DNA of 24,024 nt from Thermoflexales bacterium (lineage in GTDB: Bacteria > Chloroflexota > Anaerolineae > Fen-1058), in assembly GCA_016931085.1 (NCBI GenBank), contig JAFGFO010000433.1:1-24024 (forward strand), given 5' to 3'. Below, piece by piece: positions 10,401 through 17,435 of this stretch. Every line of letters begins with the position of its first letter. The stretch's first letter is position 1. The translations under genes were made by a program, and so were the position numbers. A model generated the notes under the pieces. That model did not search any database, was not told where the DNA came from, and was given only the letters and a program-made list of their open reading frames with translations.

Positions 10401-13285
10401 CCATCCGTGACCGCACCCCGGCGGGCGACAACCAAGTGCAGCATTTCGTTTACGACAGCCTGGATCGCCTGCGGCGAGGCTACACCGATCCCCAGGGCAG
10501 CGGCGTGGGAGATTATGACGAGAGTTATACCTACAACGCCATTGGCAATCTTTTGAGCAAGGGTGAAGTCACCTACACATACGCCGACAAGCCAGGTGAT
10601 CCTCGGCCTCACGCCGTCACTGACCTCAGCGATGGCTCGCATTTCGAGTACGATGCCAACGGCAACATGACACTGAGGGTAGAAGTTGGCCCCACGCAGA
10701 CGCTCACCTACGAGCAAGAGTTTGATGTGGAAAACCGGCTGGTGGCCGTGACGGCGAGGGGCGGCGTCGAGGCGGTCACGCGCTTCTATTACGACGGCGA
10801 TGGCGCGCGGGTGGCGCAGGTTACCCAGGCCGGCACGACTATCTACGTCGGCGATCACTACGAGTTGTTCTTCCCCGATCTGGATCTATCGCAGGCAGAG
10901 CGCGATATCTTCCAACTGGCCGCCGGCAGCGGCGCTCAGACCGGCGCGCGTATTGAAACCGCACCCGGTATGGGGCAATCTCTGCTGGTGTACCTGGACA
11001 ACGTGAGCTACACACCCGGCGGCCTGCCTTATGGCGACGTCGTAGGGCAGTGGCTGGATGAAGCAGGCGAGCGGGTGGGCGCGCCGTTCGTGATCGCGAA
11101 CGCGACCGAGGTCGAGCAGTTCTACCGGCCCTACATCTCTTACAATCCGTACAACCGGCGCTTCCTGGTCACAATGCCGGCCTCGTCGGCAGCAGGCGGC
11201 AGCCGGGTGGCCTATGCCTTGGTTGACGTGGCGGGGACAGTTGGCGCGCTGCACTACGTCGGGGCGGGCGAGTGGACGGCCGGCCTGGAGCGCATGATCG
11301 TATCCGAGGCTCACCCTGTTGATGGCACGTGGTTGTTGTTTTGGGATGGGGGGAAACAGGGCCAGCTTTCCAGCGGCCCCTCGTGGGGTTCGTGTGGCCT
11401 GGCACTGCTGGTGGATGCGAATGGCGCCCCGGTGGGCGAGCCACTCCAGGTCACGGAATGGGGCGCGATGGCCGGCTCGCAGATCGTGCCGGCGGTGGCG
11501 TTTGACCCGGGCGACCAGCGTTGGCTGCTGGTCTGGAGCACTAACCCGCACGGCTCGCCACGCCGCGTTTTGGGTCGGTTCGTTGGCCCGGTGAGCCTGA
11601 CGCCGACACTTCCTATCTCTATCTCTATCTCTGTCTCTATCGCCACGACCTATCGTGACGCCTTTGCGCCGGCGATGGCCTACAACGCGGTCGAGGACGA
11701 GTTCTTGGTGGCTTTCACCGTCAACGGCCTCGTCAACCTGCCTGGGCAGACAGGCGGCGTGAACCGTTCCTGGGAGCTTGTCTACCAACGCGTGCTGGCC
11801 GATGGGACATTGCCGGGCGGCGTGGAAGCGCCTGTACTGCTCGACAAGCACGGCACCCACAACTGGACGGATGCTAACTCGCTGGAAGTGGTGAGCGGGA
11901 CAGGCGAGTATCTGCTGAGCTACGCTTCTGTCCGGGACGGCGGCGGGTTCTTTACCGGCCCCTATGACGTGCGGCAGTTCAGGCTTGATGGGCAAGGGGC
12001 TAACCCGACCAACGGCCTGGTCTCTGACTATACCCCGCGAGCGACAGACGGGGAGTACGACGTGGCCGTGGGTGACGGCGGCAGCGTGCTGGCCGTGTGG
12101 AGCGACCTGCGCGACGGTACGCCGCACATTTGGGGCCGGCGCTACGGTGTGGGTGACGAGCTCCCCACACCGCGCGTGACGAAATACTACTACCACGGCG
12201 GCCAGCGCGTGGCCATGCGCGATGGAGACGTAGTGTACTACCTGCATGGCGACCACCTCGGCAGCACCTCGCTGGCGACCTACGGCAGTGGGCCACAGAT
12301 GGGGCAGCCTGTGCAGGACAGCCGGGTGTGGTATTACCCCTATGGCGAGGTGCGCTATGGCGGGGATGGCCTGCCGACTGACTTTGGCTTTACAGGTCAG
12401 AAAGCCGTGCCAGGAACGGGGTTGATGTATTACAAGGCGCGCTATTATCACCCTGTGTTGGGACGGTTCGTGAGCGCGGACTCGATAGTGCCCAATGCAC
12501 TCGATCCCCAACTACTTAACCACTACAGCTACGCTGGGGACAATCCTGTCCTGTATATTGACAAGAATGGTCACCTCCCCATCTTGCCTGTTTTGATTGC
12601 TGTTGTGGCCCTTTTGGGTCTACTGGCTAGCGGGTGTTCGGGTCCTGATCAGACCCAAGCTGTTCTTCAGTCTACAGTCATAATTGATCACAATACAGAA
12701 ACTCAGCAACAGCAGGGGAACAGAATCATTGTAAGACAGAGGACACCCGCCAGCATCAGCTTGGGGACCGTAGTCGGCCCTCAATCTGTGCTCACGCATG
12801 GTCACTACGCTCCCGGAGATTCCCTTCAAGATCCCAGCTATACTGCGGAGTCACTCACTTTTTACAATCACGAGGGACAACTTATCGCCGATATACCTGC
12901 TGCAAATATAGCGATTCCTATGTCTGATAATGGGACAACACTCTTGGTAGGACCAAACCTGGGAGTGAAGCCAGCACTTATGGGTGATCCTACTGACCTC
13001 AAAGTTGGTGACAGAGTACTATTGGTTTACAAGGACGCGAATGGGCAAGCGGCTGTCTTGAGATCTACAGTGGAAGAAATGAGTGCTACACAGGGAGGGA
13101 TTCCGATTGCGCGGATAAAAGATCCGCTCAATGTGGGGGAAGTCGGTGATTCCGGAGGCGGTGTATTCGATACAAGGGGGAGACTGATTGGTAACAATTG
13201 GTGGGTTGGGCTCAATGCAGATGGACTTTCAGTAGCATTTTTTGTTGCCTTGCTGCCGGAAAATACTTCTCAAAATGTTAGGTAG
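4487..13285 (+). CDS. Sec-exported RHS/YD-repeat polymorphic toxin with trypsin-like C-terminal domain
   Basis: 2932 residues. The ATG is fixed by AGGAGG at 4476-4481, 5 bases upstream. Domain order: signal peptide 1-33 (hydrophobic VNVLVVLSLLSS, cleavage after PAPAA); YFPIVMKNY at 109-117; three DUF11-like repeats (about 123-498); a ZU5-like region (about 501-635); an SpvB-like start of the RHS shell (about 640-1040); YD/RHS repeats to about 2130, interrupted at 1402-1548 by a jellyroll, carbohydrate-binding-like insert; a beta-propeller-like insert (about 2128-2563); the RHS-associated core (about 2564-2697, with DHLGSTSLAT and GRFVSADS); and a hydrophobic segment plus trypsin-like tip. RHS shells of this family encapsulate a C-terminal toxin. 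Export by Sec and the lack of PAAR or VgrG motifs resemble WapA more than type VI Rhs. A lipoprotein gene follows after 64 bases and may encode immunity. Partial copies of the 3' end occur three times downstream. Confidence 0.92.
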   Translation: MRSLRVPRSFVHTVNVLVVLSLLSSTSSPAPAAGHGSSALPTQVVNVSTLPVFLSSIVWAKPTLSLAPSIPPAALNIPAAPVISQADVESQQADFLPPQVYHPHAYLVYFPIVMKNYPPVSSTLSLDMGMAAHPGLVEAGQDVTFTVALSNPNDAPLAGLLLSATLPGELDWVSHQAGWDYDEPDRRVSAKVGTLAPGAEISSTLRLRTLKPEHVPLGQSKKATLAIEARQDAPAGYGPLADASASVTITLPATPTLALTLAVWPEIARPGRLVTFTLTLSNTGTTPASGLALRAAIPKGLHWVQDQPGWVYDGSAKCATLELGLLPPGAVRVLTFYLHTSGPLDSPATLAVEALYEKLVVGRASATVWIVHPTRGVEGVLDKSVTPWLAWPGGAVTYTLSVRNPGNHPLKNGVVVDRLPGEIEVIEAEGADYDPQTRELRWEPGQIKPGQSVTLSVLARPAAGVEMAVVHNSAVLSAEAASLPQPMTATAEATLYVGGSITATITPTGGLISVLDGLTTLDFPPGAVTETVVVTVSVPVTLPAPLEWSTVYRGYALDVRLRALNGGTPVTTTLRPVTITLQYAALPTLGETVWEPWLGVYHYDGARGEWGYLRTQVATDTGVLTATTLGFSALALAEDKLDTGWKLLYNPPQLATFSGAATYNYPIEAPPGRNGLQPALNLSYNSRRVDGIVGWVDSGWVGLGWSLDTVEIVRDEIDVEHSGPEDYYLDYDPSFTLLLNGTGHKLYAGDGVVNHGRYYAKNAPGLYVLRVNDLCTPATCDGFEGGAATETGDYWIVHLPDGSQVTLGSQADSEQVIAPVCSTYGCGDWASDAKYGGRQAGQAVYRWRADTFTDTFGNRIQVHYTECHSDDGGRDSASWPAWIGYNADEQGRWGTEIRFETAGCGDQPGAITKDDKIIFGRHPQLDAIWISHLGQDVRHVKLGYQSANKSNNAKIRRLTSIQEFDGQGQQALPATVFGYENYANKGFCLWDPWRGWCKPHRQETYQYPRLVRIYNGFGALDEFSYAHDDRANDNDLGYAYRVVTHATYDGQSGQPAVRSYAYGTPCYHVLYEGHGTQCVSPDSKKALVGFDVVTETAHGYDGEWLAGAVHHFHVENGPDQSESPVLGRGRYAESLAEDGRVLQTAETLWAYSLFGNGVPFVYARAVTATQEGQVRWAAYEYDPALQGGTQYGNLTSEYDYGDADLEGDERTIYRQYVPSPGGWVVNKPAWEKIYEGVVDDPAAGPALKTEVLYHYDGAQSVEAAPAQGALTWMRRGRAGDVWQDAYTSYDAWGNPQVVTDALGHVATTQYDEAYHLYPVQTTNAKGHTSSVEYYGLNAAGAPAGGGQPGQVWRTWDANGTETANAFVYDSLGRLTRLIRPGDTVTLPTTSLVYAHPLPAQPYSNGGFEEDELWTSPNGTIWSYTAEQTHSGSRALKIDTTGWGNDWVGENHTYLSGWQAGHAYWLGAWVYVSQGQVTLAVSYRYCVARKPNGQCDRHEDGSVSIGVAGASGAWQFVYGPVVLPPGDFAGKRVTFYPTPGTLAYVDDVVWGPPLTPLAIETRQREQSGKAGELVTLEFYDGLGRLLQTRAEAENNQQMVTNLAYDALGRVQYAYAPEFEPFSQAMSRPDGWQAQARTTTEYDGLGRTVAITAPDGTTTRSTYVGRTTIVTDANGHRKDSVADAFDRLVAVREYSGTEVYTTSYAYNILGNLTGVTDTLGNTTVITYDTLGRKTGMHDPDMDNWRYGYDPAGNLLYQVDAKRQAVNFYYDELSRPVGKTYATEVVDAASYQRPDPPPDNKYNVWYDYDEGQYGIGQRTSMGNRQASSAWSYDERGRMVRESKTIGEIGPFDTTYSFDALDRVVSTTYPDGEVVEQSYNAGAQPDSLGSSQGETFVSGTEYNALGQPVRVGYGSGLETRYAYFGLDTAQQWGNQFYGRLFQVCVIQGGADCPANDQSDALLNLSYWYDAGGNVTAIRDRTPAGDNQVQHFVYDSLDRLRRGYTDPQGSGVGDYDESYTYNAIGNLLSKGEVTYTYADKPGDPRPHAVTDLSDGSHFEYDANGNMTLRVEVGPTQTLTYEQEFDVENRLVAVTARGGVEAVTRFYYDGDGARVAQVTQAGTTIYVGDHYELFFPDLDLSQAERDIFQLAAGSGAQTGARIETAPGMGQSLLVYLDNVSYTPGGLPYGDVVGQWLDEAGERVGAPFVIANATEVEQFYRPYISYNPYNRRFLVTMPASSAAGGSRVAYALVDVAGTVGALHYVGAGEWTAGLERMIVSEAHPVDGTWLLFWDGGKQGQLSSGPSWGSCGLALLVDANGAPVGEPLQVTEWGAMAGSQIVPAVAFDPGDQRWLLVWSTNPHGSPRRVLGRFVGPVSLTPTLPISISISVSIATTYRDAFAPAMAYNAVEDEFLVAFTVNGLVNLPGQTGGVNRSWELVYQRVLADGTLPGGVEAPVLLDKHGTHNWTDANSLEVVSGTGEYLLSYASVRDGGGFFTGPYDVRQFRLDGQGANPTNGLVSDYTPRATDGEYDVAVGDGGSVLAVWSDLRDGTPHIWGRRYGVGDELPTPRVTKYYYHGGQRVAMRDGDVVYYLHGDHLGSTSLATYGSGPQMGQPVQDSRVWYYPYGEVRYGGDGLPTDFGFTGQKAVPGTGLMYYKARYYHPVLGRFVSADSIVPNALDPQLLNHYSYAGDNPVLYIDKNGHLPILPVLIAVVALLGLLASGCSGPDQTQAVLQSTVIIDHNTETQQQQGNRIIVRQRTPASISLGTVVGPQSVLTHGHYAPGDSLQDPSYTAESLTFYNHEGQLIADIPAANIAIPMSDNGTTLLVGPNLGVKPALMGDPTDLKVGDRVLLVYKDANGQAAVLRSTVEEMSATQGGIPIARIKDPLNVGEVGDSGGGVFDTRGRLIGNNWWVGLNADGLSVAFFVALLPENTSQNVR
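8690..9135 (+). other. Carbohydrate-binding-like insert within the YD-repeat shell
   Basis: Residues 1402-1548 of the RHS protein begin with YSNGGFEED and end with LAYVDDVVWG, the usual start and end of CBM4/9-like or discoidin-like beta-sandwich domains. The inner motif HSGSRALKIDT is also typical. YD-repeat sequence resumes on both sides, so this is a domain inserted into the shell. Ligand unknown. Confidence 0.6.
11023..12575 (+). repeat. Long direct repeat, copy A (propeller insert plus RHS core, in the full-length gene)
   Basis: This segment runs from GLPYGDVVGQWLDEAGE to the end of the RHS core (YIDKNGH). It is repeated in the same orientation at 13969-15525 (B), 17434-18962 (C) and, as a short remnant, 20398-20597 (D). 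Long stretches match at protein and DNA level, for example TNPHGSPRRVLGR, HGTHNWTDANSLEVV and LLSYASVRDGGGFF. Similarity stops abruptly after the core, where each copy has a different tip. D shares about 40 extra bases upstream with this copy (LLVYL and YTPGG motifs). Confidence 0.93.
11613..11641 (+). repeat. CTATCT hexanucleotide microsatellite
   Basis: Nearly five tandem copies of CTATCT, with one G substitution, encode the linker ISISISVSI in copy A. Copies B and C have only a single ISI at this point (STISIAATYRDAF), so the expansion is specific to the full-length gene. Being a hexamer, changes in copy number would alter linker length but not frame. Confidence 0.8.
12576..13282 (+). other. 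C-terminal tip A: hydrophobic segment plus trypsin-like serine protease domain
   Basis: Residues 2698-2932 of the RHS protein. Directly after the core comes a hydrophobic stretch (LPVLIAVVALLGLLASGC), then a domain with LTHGH (His2773, placed like the LTAAH motif of trypsins) and GDSGGGVFD (Ser2889). The position expected for the catalytic Asp (consensus DIAL) reads NIAI, with Asn2807, so activity is uncertain. The DNA is visibly AT-richer than the core, as expected for an exchangeable toxin tip. Confidence 0.75.
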
Positions 13286-13349
13286 TTTCCAAGTACTAGA
13301 TGGCTTCATCTGAACAACAATGGAACTGGCAGCATAAGGAGAACATGGA

Positions 13350-13955
13350 ATGAAAACTTCAAAAGTGGAAAGATCAATACAGGGATGGATTATTTTGATG
13401 ACAGTCCAAACCATTCTCTTGTTTATACTTAGTGCTTGTACAGGATCAAATACGCCTGCTTATGAAAGCACTGTTATGGTTGCGGCTTTAAGTAGCCCTA
13501 AGCAGACATTGACACCTGTAAAGCTACCAGGATTTTTGAGACAAGTGTTTCCACTTCCTAATGCTATATTGTCCTCGCGATCATACAACGAGCGGTTGAA
13601 GGGTTTAGCGATTATATATACAGGCGAAGTGGGAGTTGGGGTGGTCTTAGATAGTATAGCTGTTGCAGAAGTAGGCGATAGTCTTGATGAACAAGATGTT
13701 ATTAGTAGAGTTTCTTTGTTGATTGACGGCGAACCATTAATATTGGACACTCCGTTCGACTGGGTAAATCAGGAAGGAGCACATACGAAAGTGCTGGACG
13801 AACAAGGGCAACTATTATATGAGGTTGCTGGTGGAGATTACTGGATGCTTTGGCGGAAACCTCTTGGACTTGGGAAACACGAAGCCATGTTTCGTGTACG
13901 CAAGACTTCTGGTACGTTGCTAGAATATAGTTGGAGTTTTGAGCTTGTACCCTAA
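13350..13955 (+). CDS. Small lipoprotein after tip A, candidate immunity protein
   Basis: 201 residues. The ATG follows AAGGAGA (13336-13342) with 7-base spacing. The N-terminus has a basic start, a hydrophobic run and lipobox LSAC with Cys30, so a lipid-anchored extracytoplasmic protein is predicted. The rest is mostly beta-strand-like and ends with a beta-sandwich-like stretch (FRVRKTSGTLLEYSWSFEL). I do not recognise a named family. It is AT-rich, unlike the flanking RHS core repeats. Its place directly behind the trypsin-like tip, and in front of a displaced RHS module, is the usual position of an immunity gene. An exported inhibitor would suit an extracytoplasmic protease. That role is inferred from position only. 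Its TAA stop overlaps the ATG of the next frame (TAATG). Confidence 0.8.
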   Translation: MKTSKVERSIQGWIILMTVQTILLFILSACTGSNTPAYESTVMVAALSSPKQTLTPVKLPGFLRQVFPLPNAILSSRSYNERLKGLAIIYTGEVGVGVVLDSIAVAEVGDSLDEQDVISRVSLLIDGEPLILDTPFDWVNQEGAHTKVLDEQGQLLYEVAGGDYWMLWRKPLGLGKHEAMFRVRKTSGTLLEYSWSFELVP

Positions 13956-16192
13956 TGAGAGGCTACTGTGGCTTGCCCCACGGCGACGTCGCCGGGCAGT
14001 GGCTGGATGAGGACGGCGAGCCGGTGGGCGCGCCGTTCGTGATCGCGGCTGCGACCGAGGCTGTGCAGTTCTACCGGCCCTACGTCTCGTACAACCTGTA
14101 CAACCAACGTTTCCTGGTCTCGATGCCGTCCTTGTCGTCGGCGGGCAGCAGCCGGGTGGCCTATGCGCTGGTGGGCTTTGGGGAGACGACCAGCACACTG
14201 CGTTACGTCGGGGCGGGTGAGTGGACGGCCGGCCTGGAGCGCATGGTCGTGTCCGAGGCTAATCCTGCTGACGGCACATGGCTTTTATTCTGGGACGGAG
14301 GATTCTACCGCTACATCCCTGGCAGCTACCCCGATCACGCCTGGGGTTTGTGCGGTCTGGCGGTGGTGCTCGATGCCGGCGACAACTTGGTAGGCGATCC
14401 ATTCCAGGTCACGGAATGGGGCGCGACGGCCGCCTCGCAGATCGTGCCGGCGGTGGCGTTCGACCCGGGCGACCAGCGTTGGCTGCTGGTCTGGAGCACC
14501 AACCCGCACGGCTCGCCAAGGCGGGTGCTTGGTCGGTTAGTCGCGCGAAGCGGGTCGGGGGGTCAAATCACCGCCAGCAGTACGATCTCGATTGCGGCGA
14601 CTTATCGCGACGCTTTTGCGCCGGCGGTGACCTACAACCCGGCTGCGGGCGAGTTCTTGGTGGCTCTCACAATTAATGGCCGCGTTGGCGGTACTGATCA
14701 CCACTGGGATTTGCTCTACCAGCGTGTGCTGACCGATGGCACGCTGCCGGGCGGCGTGGAAGCGCCAGTGCCGCTCCCCAAGCACGGCACGCACAACTGG
14801 ACCGACGCCAACTCGCTGGAAGTGGTAACCAGCGACCAGCAACCAGCAACGAGTGAATACTTGCTGAGCTACGCCTCTGTCCGAGACGGCGGCGGGTTCT
14901 TCAGCGGCCCGTATGACGTGCGGCAGTTCAAATTGAGTAGCCAGGGCAGCCAGTTGAGCAACGGCTTGGTCTCTGACTATACCCCGCGAGCGACGGACGG
15001 CGAGTATGACGTGGCCGTGGGTGACGATGACACCGTTCTGGCCGTGTGGGGCGACCTGCGCGACAGCGCGCCGCACGTGTGGGGCCGGCGCTACGGCGTG
15101 GGCGACGAGCTACCCACCCCGCGCGTGACCAAATACTACTACCACGGCGGCCAGCGGGTGGCCATGCGTGAAGGAGATGTGGTATACTACCTGCACGGGG
15201 ATCATCTGGGCTCGACCAGTCTGGCGACTTACGGCAGCGGGCCACAGGCAGGGCAAGCCGTGCAAGACAGCCGGGTGTGGTACTACCCCTACGGCGAAGT
15301 GCGCTACGGAGGGGAGGGTTCGCCGACTGACTTTGGCTTCACAGGCCAGAAAGCCGTGCCAGGAACGGGGTTGATGTATTACAAGGCACGTTTTTATCAC
15401 CCGGCATTGGGACGGTTCGCGAGCGCGGATACAATAATACAAGACCCCAGCTATTCAGTCAGTCTGAACAGGTATGCTTATGCCTGGAATAATCCGCTTC
15501 GGTACACAGATAGCTCGGGGCACTGCATAGATGGGATCAGTACATGGGTGTGCATCGGCTTTGTCATCGCCGCATTGGCATTGACGACTTCTGGTTGTGC
15601 TGCTCAACCTGTTACGTATCAACCTCAAGAGCCCCAATTTAAGCCGCAAATTCAACTTCCTGTCATTTACAATCAACTGGAGGATGCCAGGCCACCAGAC
15701 TCCACTGTTGAGCGACCATACCATCCACGCGAAATACCAGCCCATCTTAGAGCCTGCGGTCCAACGTGTATGGCAATGATATTACAGTACTACATCGAAG
15801 AACGTGGAATTGCTCTTGACCCACAAAAGGTTGAACCTGATGACATTGTGTTTGATGCTCAGACAAAAGGATATTGGGATCAGTTAGAAGGTGGAGTAGG
15901 GCCAATAGCTCAGATGCTACAGCACGAGTATGGATTTCGTAATGTGCGAACTGGCGACTTGACCATAGAAATATTACAAGAAGCTATGCAGTCGGGTGTA
16001 CCACTCATTGTAGGAGTTGATCGCGCAGGCGAGGAAGGAGAGCTTCAGCGGGGACGGGGGCATGCAGTTGTAGTTGTAGGTTTTTCGGGGAACCAGAACC
16101 AAGTGATTCTGGTAGATCCATATGGTGGATATACGAGAGCATACGATGTTGAGCTAGTGAAAGACTGGGGCTATATCTGGGCCGAGCCATAG
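13955..16192 (+). CDS. Orphan RHS C-terminal module B with C39-like peptidase tip
   Basis: 745 residues with no N-terminal signal and no YD-repeat shell. It starts directly in the propeller insert (GLPHGDVAGQWLDEDGE), continues through the RHS core (DHLGSTSLAT, YTDSSGH) and ends in a tip unrelated to that of the full-length gene. The tip begins with a hydrophobic stretch ending LALTTSGC. It then carries a papain-like C39 peptidase signature: ACGPTCMAM (Cys601), GRGHAVVVVGF (His703) and VDPYGG (Asp721), the expected catalytic order. The ATG at 13955 overlaps the upstream stop as TAATG, but I see no good Shine-Dalgarno. It may be translated by coupling or may be silent until recombined into the full-length gene. 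A short CAGCAAC-type expansion near 14824-14853 adds a few linker residues. A propeller gene follows 10 bases downstream. Confidence 0.82.
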   Translation: MRGYCGLPHGDVAGQWLDEDGEPVGAPFVIAAATEAVQFYRPYVSYNLYNQRFLVSMPSLSSAGSSRVAYALVGFGETTSTLRYVGAGEWTAGLERMVVSEANPADGTWLLFWDGGFYRYIPGSYPDHAWGLCGLAVVLDAGDNLVGDPFQVTEWGATAASQIVPAVAFDPGDQRWLLVWSTNPHGSPRRVLGRLVARSGSGGQITASSTISIAATYRDAFAPAVTYNPAAGEFLVALTINGRVGGTDHHWDLLYQRVLTDGTLPGGVEAPVPLPKHGTHNWTDANSLEVVTSDQQPATSEYLLSYASVRDGGGFFSGPYDVRQFKLSSQGSQLSNGLVSDYTPRATDGEYDVAVGDDDTVLAVWGDLRDSAPHVWGRRYGVGDELPTPRVTKYYYHGGQRVAMREGDVVYYLHGDHLGSTSLATYGSGPQAGQAVQDSRVWYYPYGEVRYGGEGSPTDFGFTGQKAVPGTGLMYYKARFYHPALGRFASADTIIQDPSYSVSLNRYAYAWNNPLRYTDSSGHCIDGISTWVCIGFVIAALALTTSGCAAQPVTYQPQEPQFKPQIQLPVIYNQLEDARPPDSTVERPYHPREIPAHLRACGPTCMAMILQYYIEERGIALDPQKVEPDDIVFDAQTKGYWDQLEGGVGPIAQMLQHEYGFRNVRTGDLTIEILQEAMQSGVPLIVGVDRAGEEGELQRGRGHAVVVVGFSGNQNQVILVDPYGGYTRAYDVELVKDWGYIWAEP
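13969..15525 (+). repeat. Long direct repeat, copy B
   Basis: Homologous to 11023-12575, beginning about 14 bases after the stop of the upstream lipoprotein gene and ending with the RHS core at DSSGH. It is closer to copy C than to copy A in the middle: both have GGFYR-IP-SYPDHAWGLCGLAV, where copy A reads differently. Confidence 0.92.
15526..16189 (+). other. C-terminal tip B: hydrophobic segment plus C39-like cysteine peptidase
   Basis: Residues about 525-745 of orphan B. The Cys-His-Asp order with ACGPT, GHAVVVVG and VDPYGG is the signature of the peptidase C39-like (papain-fold) group. Such domains occur both in bacteriocin-processing transporters and as polymorphic toxin tips. Here the setting behind an RHS core favours the toxin-tip reading. 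The DNA is AT-richer than the core. Confidence 0.8.
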
Positions 16193-16202
16193 GGAGGGAG
16201 CG

Positions 16203-17435
16203 GTGAATAAAGTGAGGATATGGTTGACTGTTGGGGTGATGCTCATAGTCGGAGTTTTGTTGATAACTCTGTGTCAATCTAAACCGCATAGCCCTATAGA
16301 TCCCACCCTGAGTTCTGACTCAGAGCCAGGAACGTGGCGAATGTACGGTTATGATTTGGCTCACACCCGCTTTTCACCTGAGGTGGCACTACCACCCAAG
16401 GGAGAATTGGTCTGGCGACATGCGATTCCCGGCTCGATCTCTTCCGCTCCGCTGATCGTAGATAACATAGTCTATGTGGTTGGTTGGGAAGGCACAGTTG
16501 TTGCGCTGGATGTTGATACAGGTGAGGAAATATGGCTCACCCAACTTGATGTAGAGACTTCCTACGTGCAATCTTTGAGTATTGCGAATGACATGCTCTA
16601 TGTAGCGGGTGAATATGATGTTGCTGACAAATTGTACGCGCTGGATCGGCATACCGGCAAGGTACTATGGCAACATAGCGCTACCAGTTACATAGCACCT
16701 GTTGTCTACCGTGGATTTATTTACCGGCGAGCCACTTTGCGAAAAGATGACTTAACCCATGTAATTGAAGTGCGAGATGCAGCAACGGGAAAGTGGATTA
16801 GAGCGTTTCCACTCAAAACCATAGGCGGTCTCGGTCCAGTGCTGGAGGATCACCTGTTATTCACAGGTGATACCGGCGGCTATATTTATGCCTTCGATTT
16901 GAATATGGGCAGAGCAATATGGATTGCCCAGAAGGGAGGAAAGTCAATAAGTGGTATGATGCTTGCAGAGGGCAAACTGTACGTAATCGAAGGCATCGGC
17001 GATGTTGTTGCAATCAAGCCACATACTGGAGTAGAATTGTGGCGATTTAAGAATCCCGGAAGTATATGGTGGGAATGGGACGGCGCAGCTGCCTACGGGA
17101 TGGTTTTCGTAGTGGGCAGTAATAAGGACGTGGGAAATATTCTTTACGCTCTTGATGCGGAAACGGGTGAAGCGCGTTGGCAATTCCAAGTTGAGGGAAA
17201 AGTTGACGCGCCACCGGCTATTGCAAATGGCAGGATTTACCTTGGCACTGCTATTTACCCTGGCGGTTATGCTCGACACCCTGAAAGAGGTAAAATATAC
17301 TCGGTGGATGCAATCGGTGGAAAGTTGGTTTGGGTACTGGACGCTCCACCTGTGATGTACTCTGCTGCTCCCATCATTGTGAATGGGGTGTTGTATGTCG
17401 GCACAAGCACAGGGGAAGTACTAGCAATCCGATGA
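16203..17435 (+). CDS. Membrane-anchored PQQ-type beta-propeller protein, candidate immunity partner of tip B
   Basis: 410 residues. Start GTG at 16203, supported by GGGAGGG ending at 16199, just 10 bases after the stop of orphan B. The N-terminus has a hydrophobic segment (VGVMLIVGVLLITL) followed by Cys, but the residue before the Cys is Leu, so the lipobox is poor and an uncleaved anchor is possible. The body is a PQQ/BamB-like propeller with at least six blades carrying an A-L-D-x-x-TG-x-x-x-W motif, such as VALDVDTGEEIW, YALDRHTGKVLW, YAFDLNMGRAIW, VAIKPHTGVELW, YALDAETGEARW and YSVDAIGGKLVW. No dehydrogenase partner is nearby. Its position between the C39 tip and the next displaced core makes it the candidate immunity gene. 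An unrelated passenger gene cannot be excluded. Its stop codon lies exactly at the start of repeat copy C. Confidence 0.85.
   Translation: MNKVRIWLTVGVMLIVGVLLITLCQSKPHSPIDPTLSSDSEPGTWRMYGYDLAHTRFSPEVALPPKGELVWRHAIPGSISSAPLIVDNIVYVVGWEGTVVALDVDTGEEIWLTQLDVETSYVQSLSIANDMLYVAGEYDVADKLYALDRHTGKVLWQHSATSYIAPVVYRGFIYRRATLRKDDLTHVIEVRDAATGKWIRAFPLKTIGGLGPVLEDHLLFTGDTGGYIYAFDLNMGRAIWIAQKGGKSISGMMLAEGKLYVIEGIGDVVAIKPHTGVELWRFKNPGSIWWEWDGAAAYGMVFVVGSNKDVGNILYALDAETGEARWQFQVEGKVDAPPAIANGRIYLGTAIYPGGYARHPERGKIYSVDAIGGKLVWVLDAPPVMYSAAPIIVNGVLYVGTSTGEVLAIR

Noticed and set aside
6602..12511. Long minus-strand open frames (6602-8431, 9302-10858, 10886-12511)
   Set aside because: They lie antisense to the RHS gene in GC-rich DNA, have low-complexity Arg/Val/His-rich translations, and match no known domain. 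They are shadow frames.
12590..12640. Independent lipoprotein genes starting at the hydrophobic SGC segments of tips A and B
   Set aside because: There is no start codon with a ribosome binding site at the right distance, the frame is continuous with the RHS core, and the -3 residue is atypical for a lipobox.
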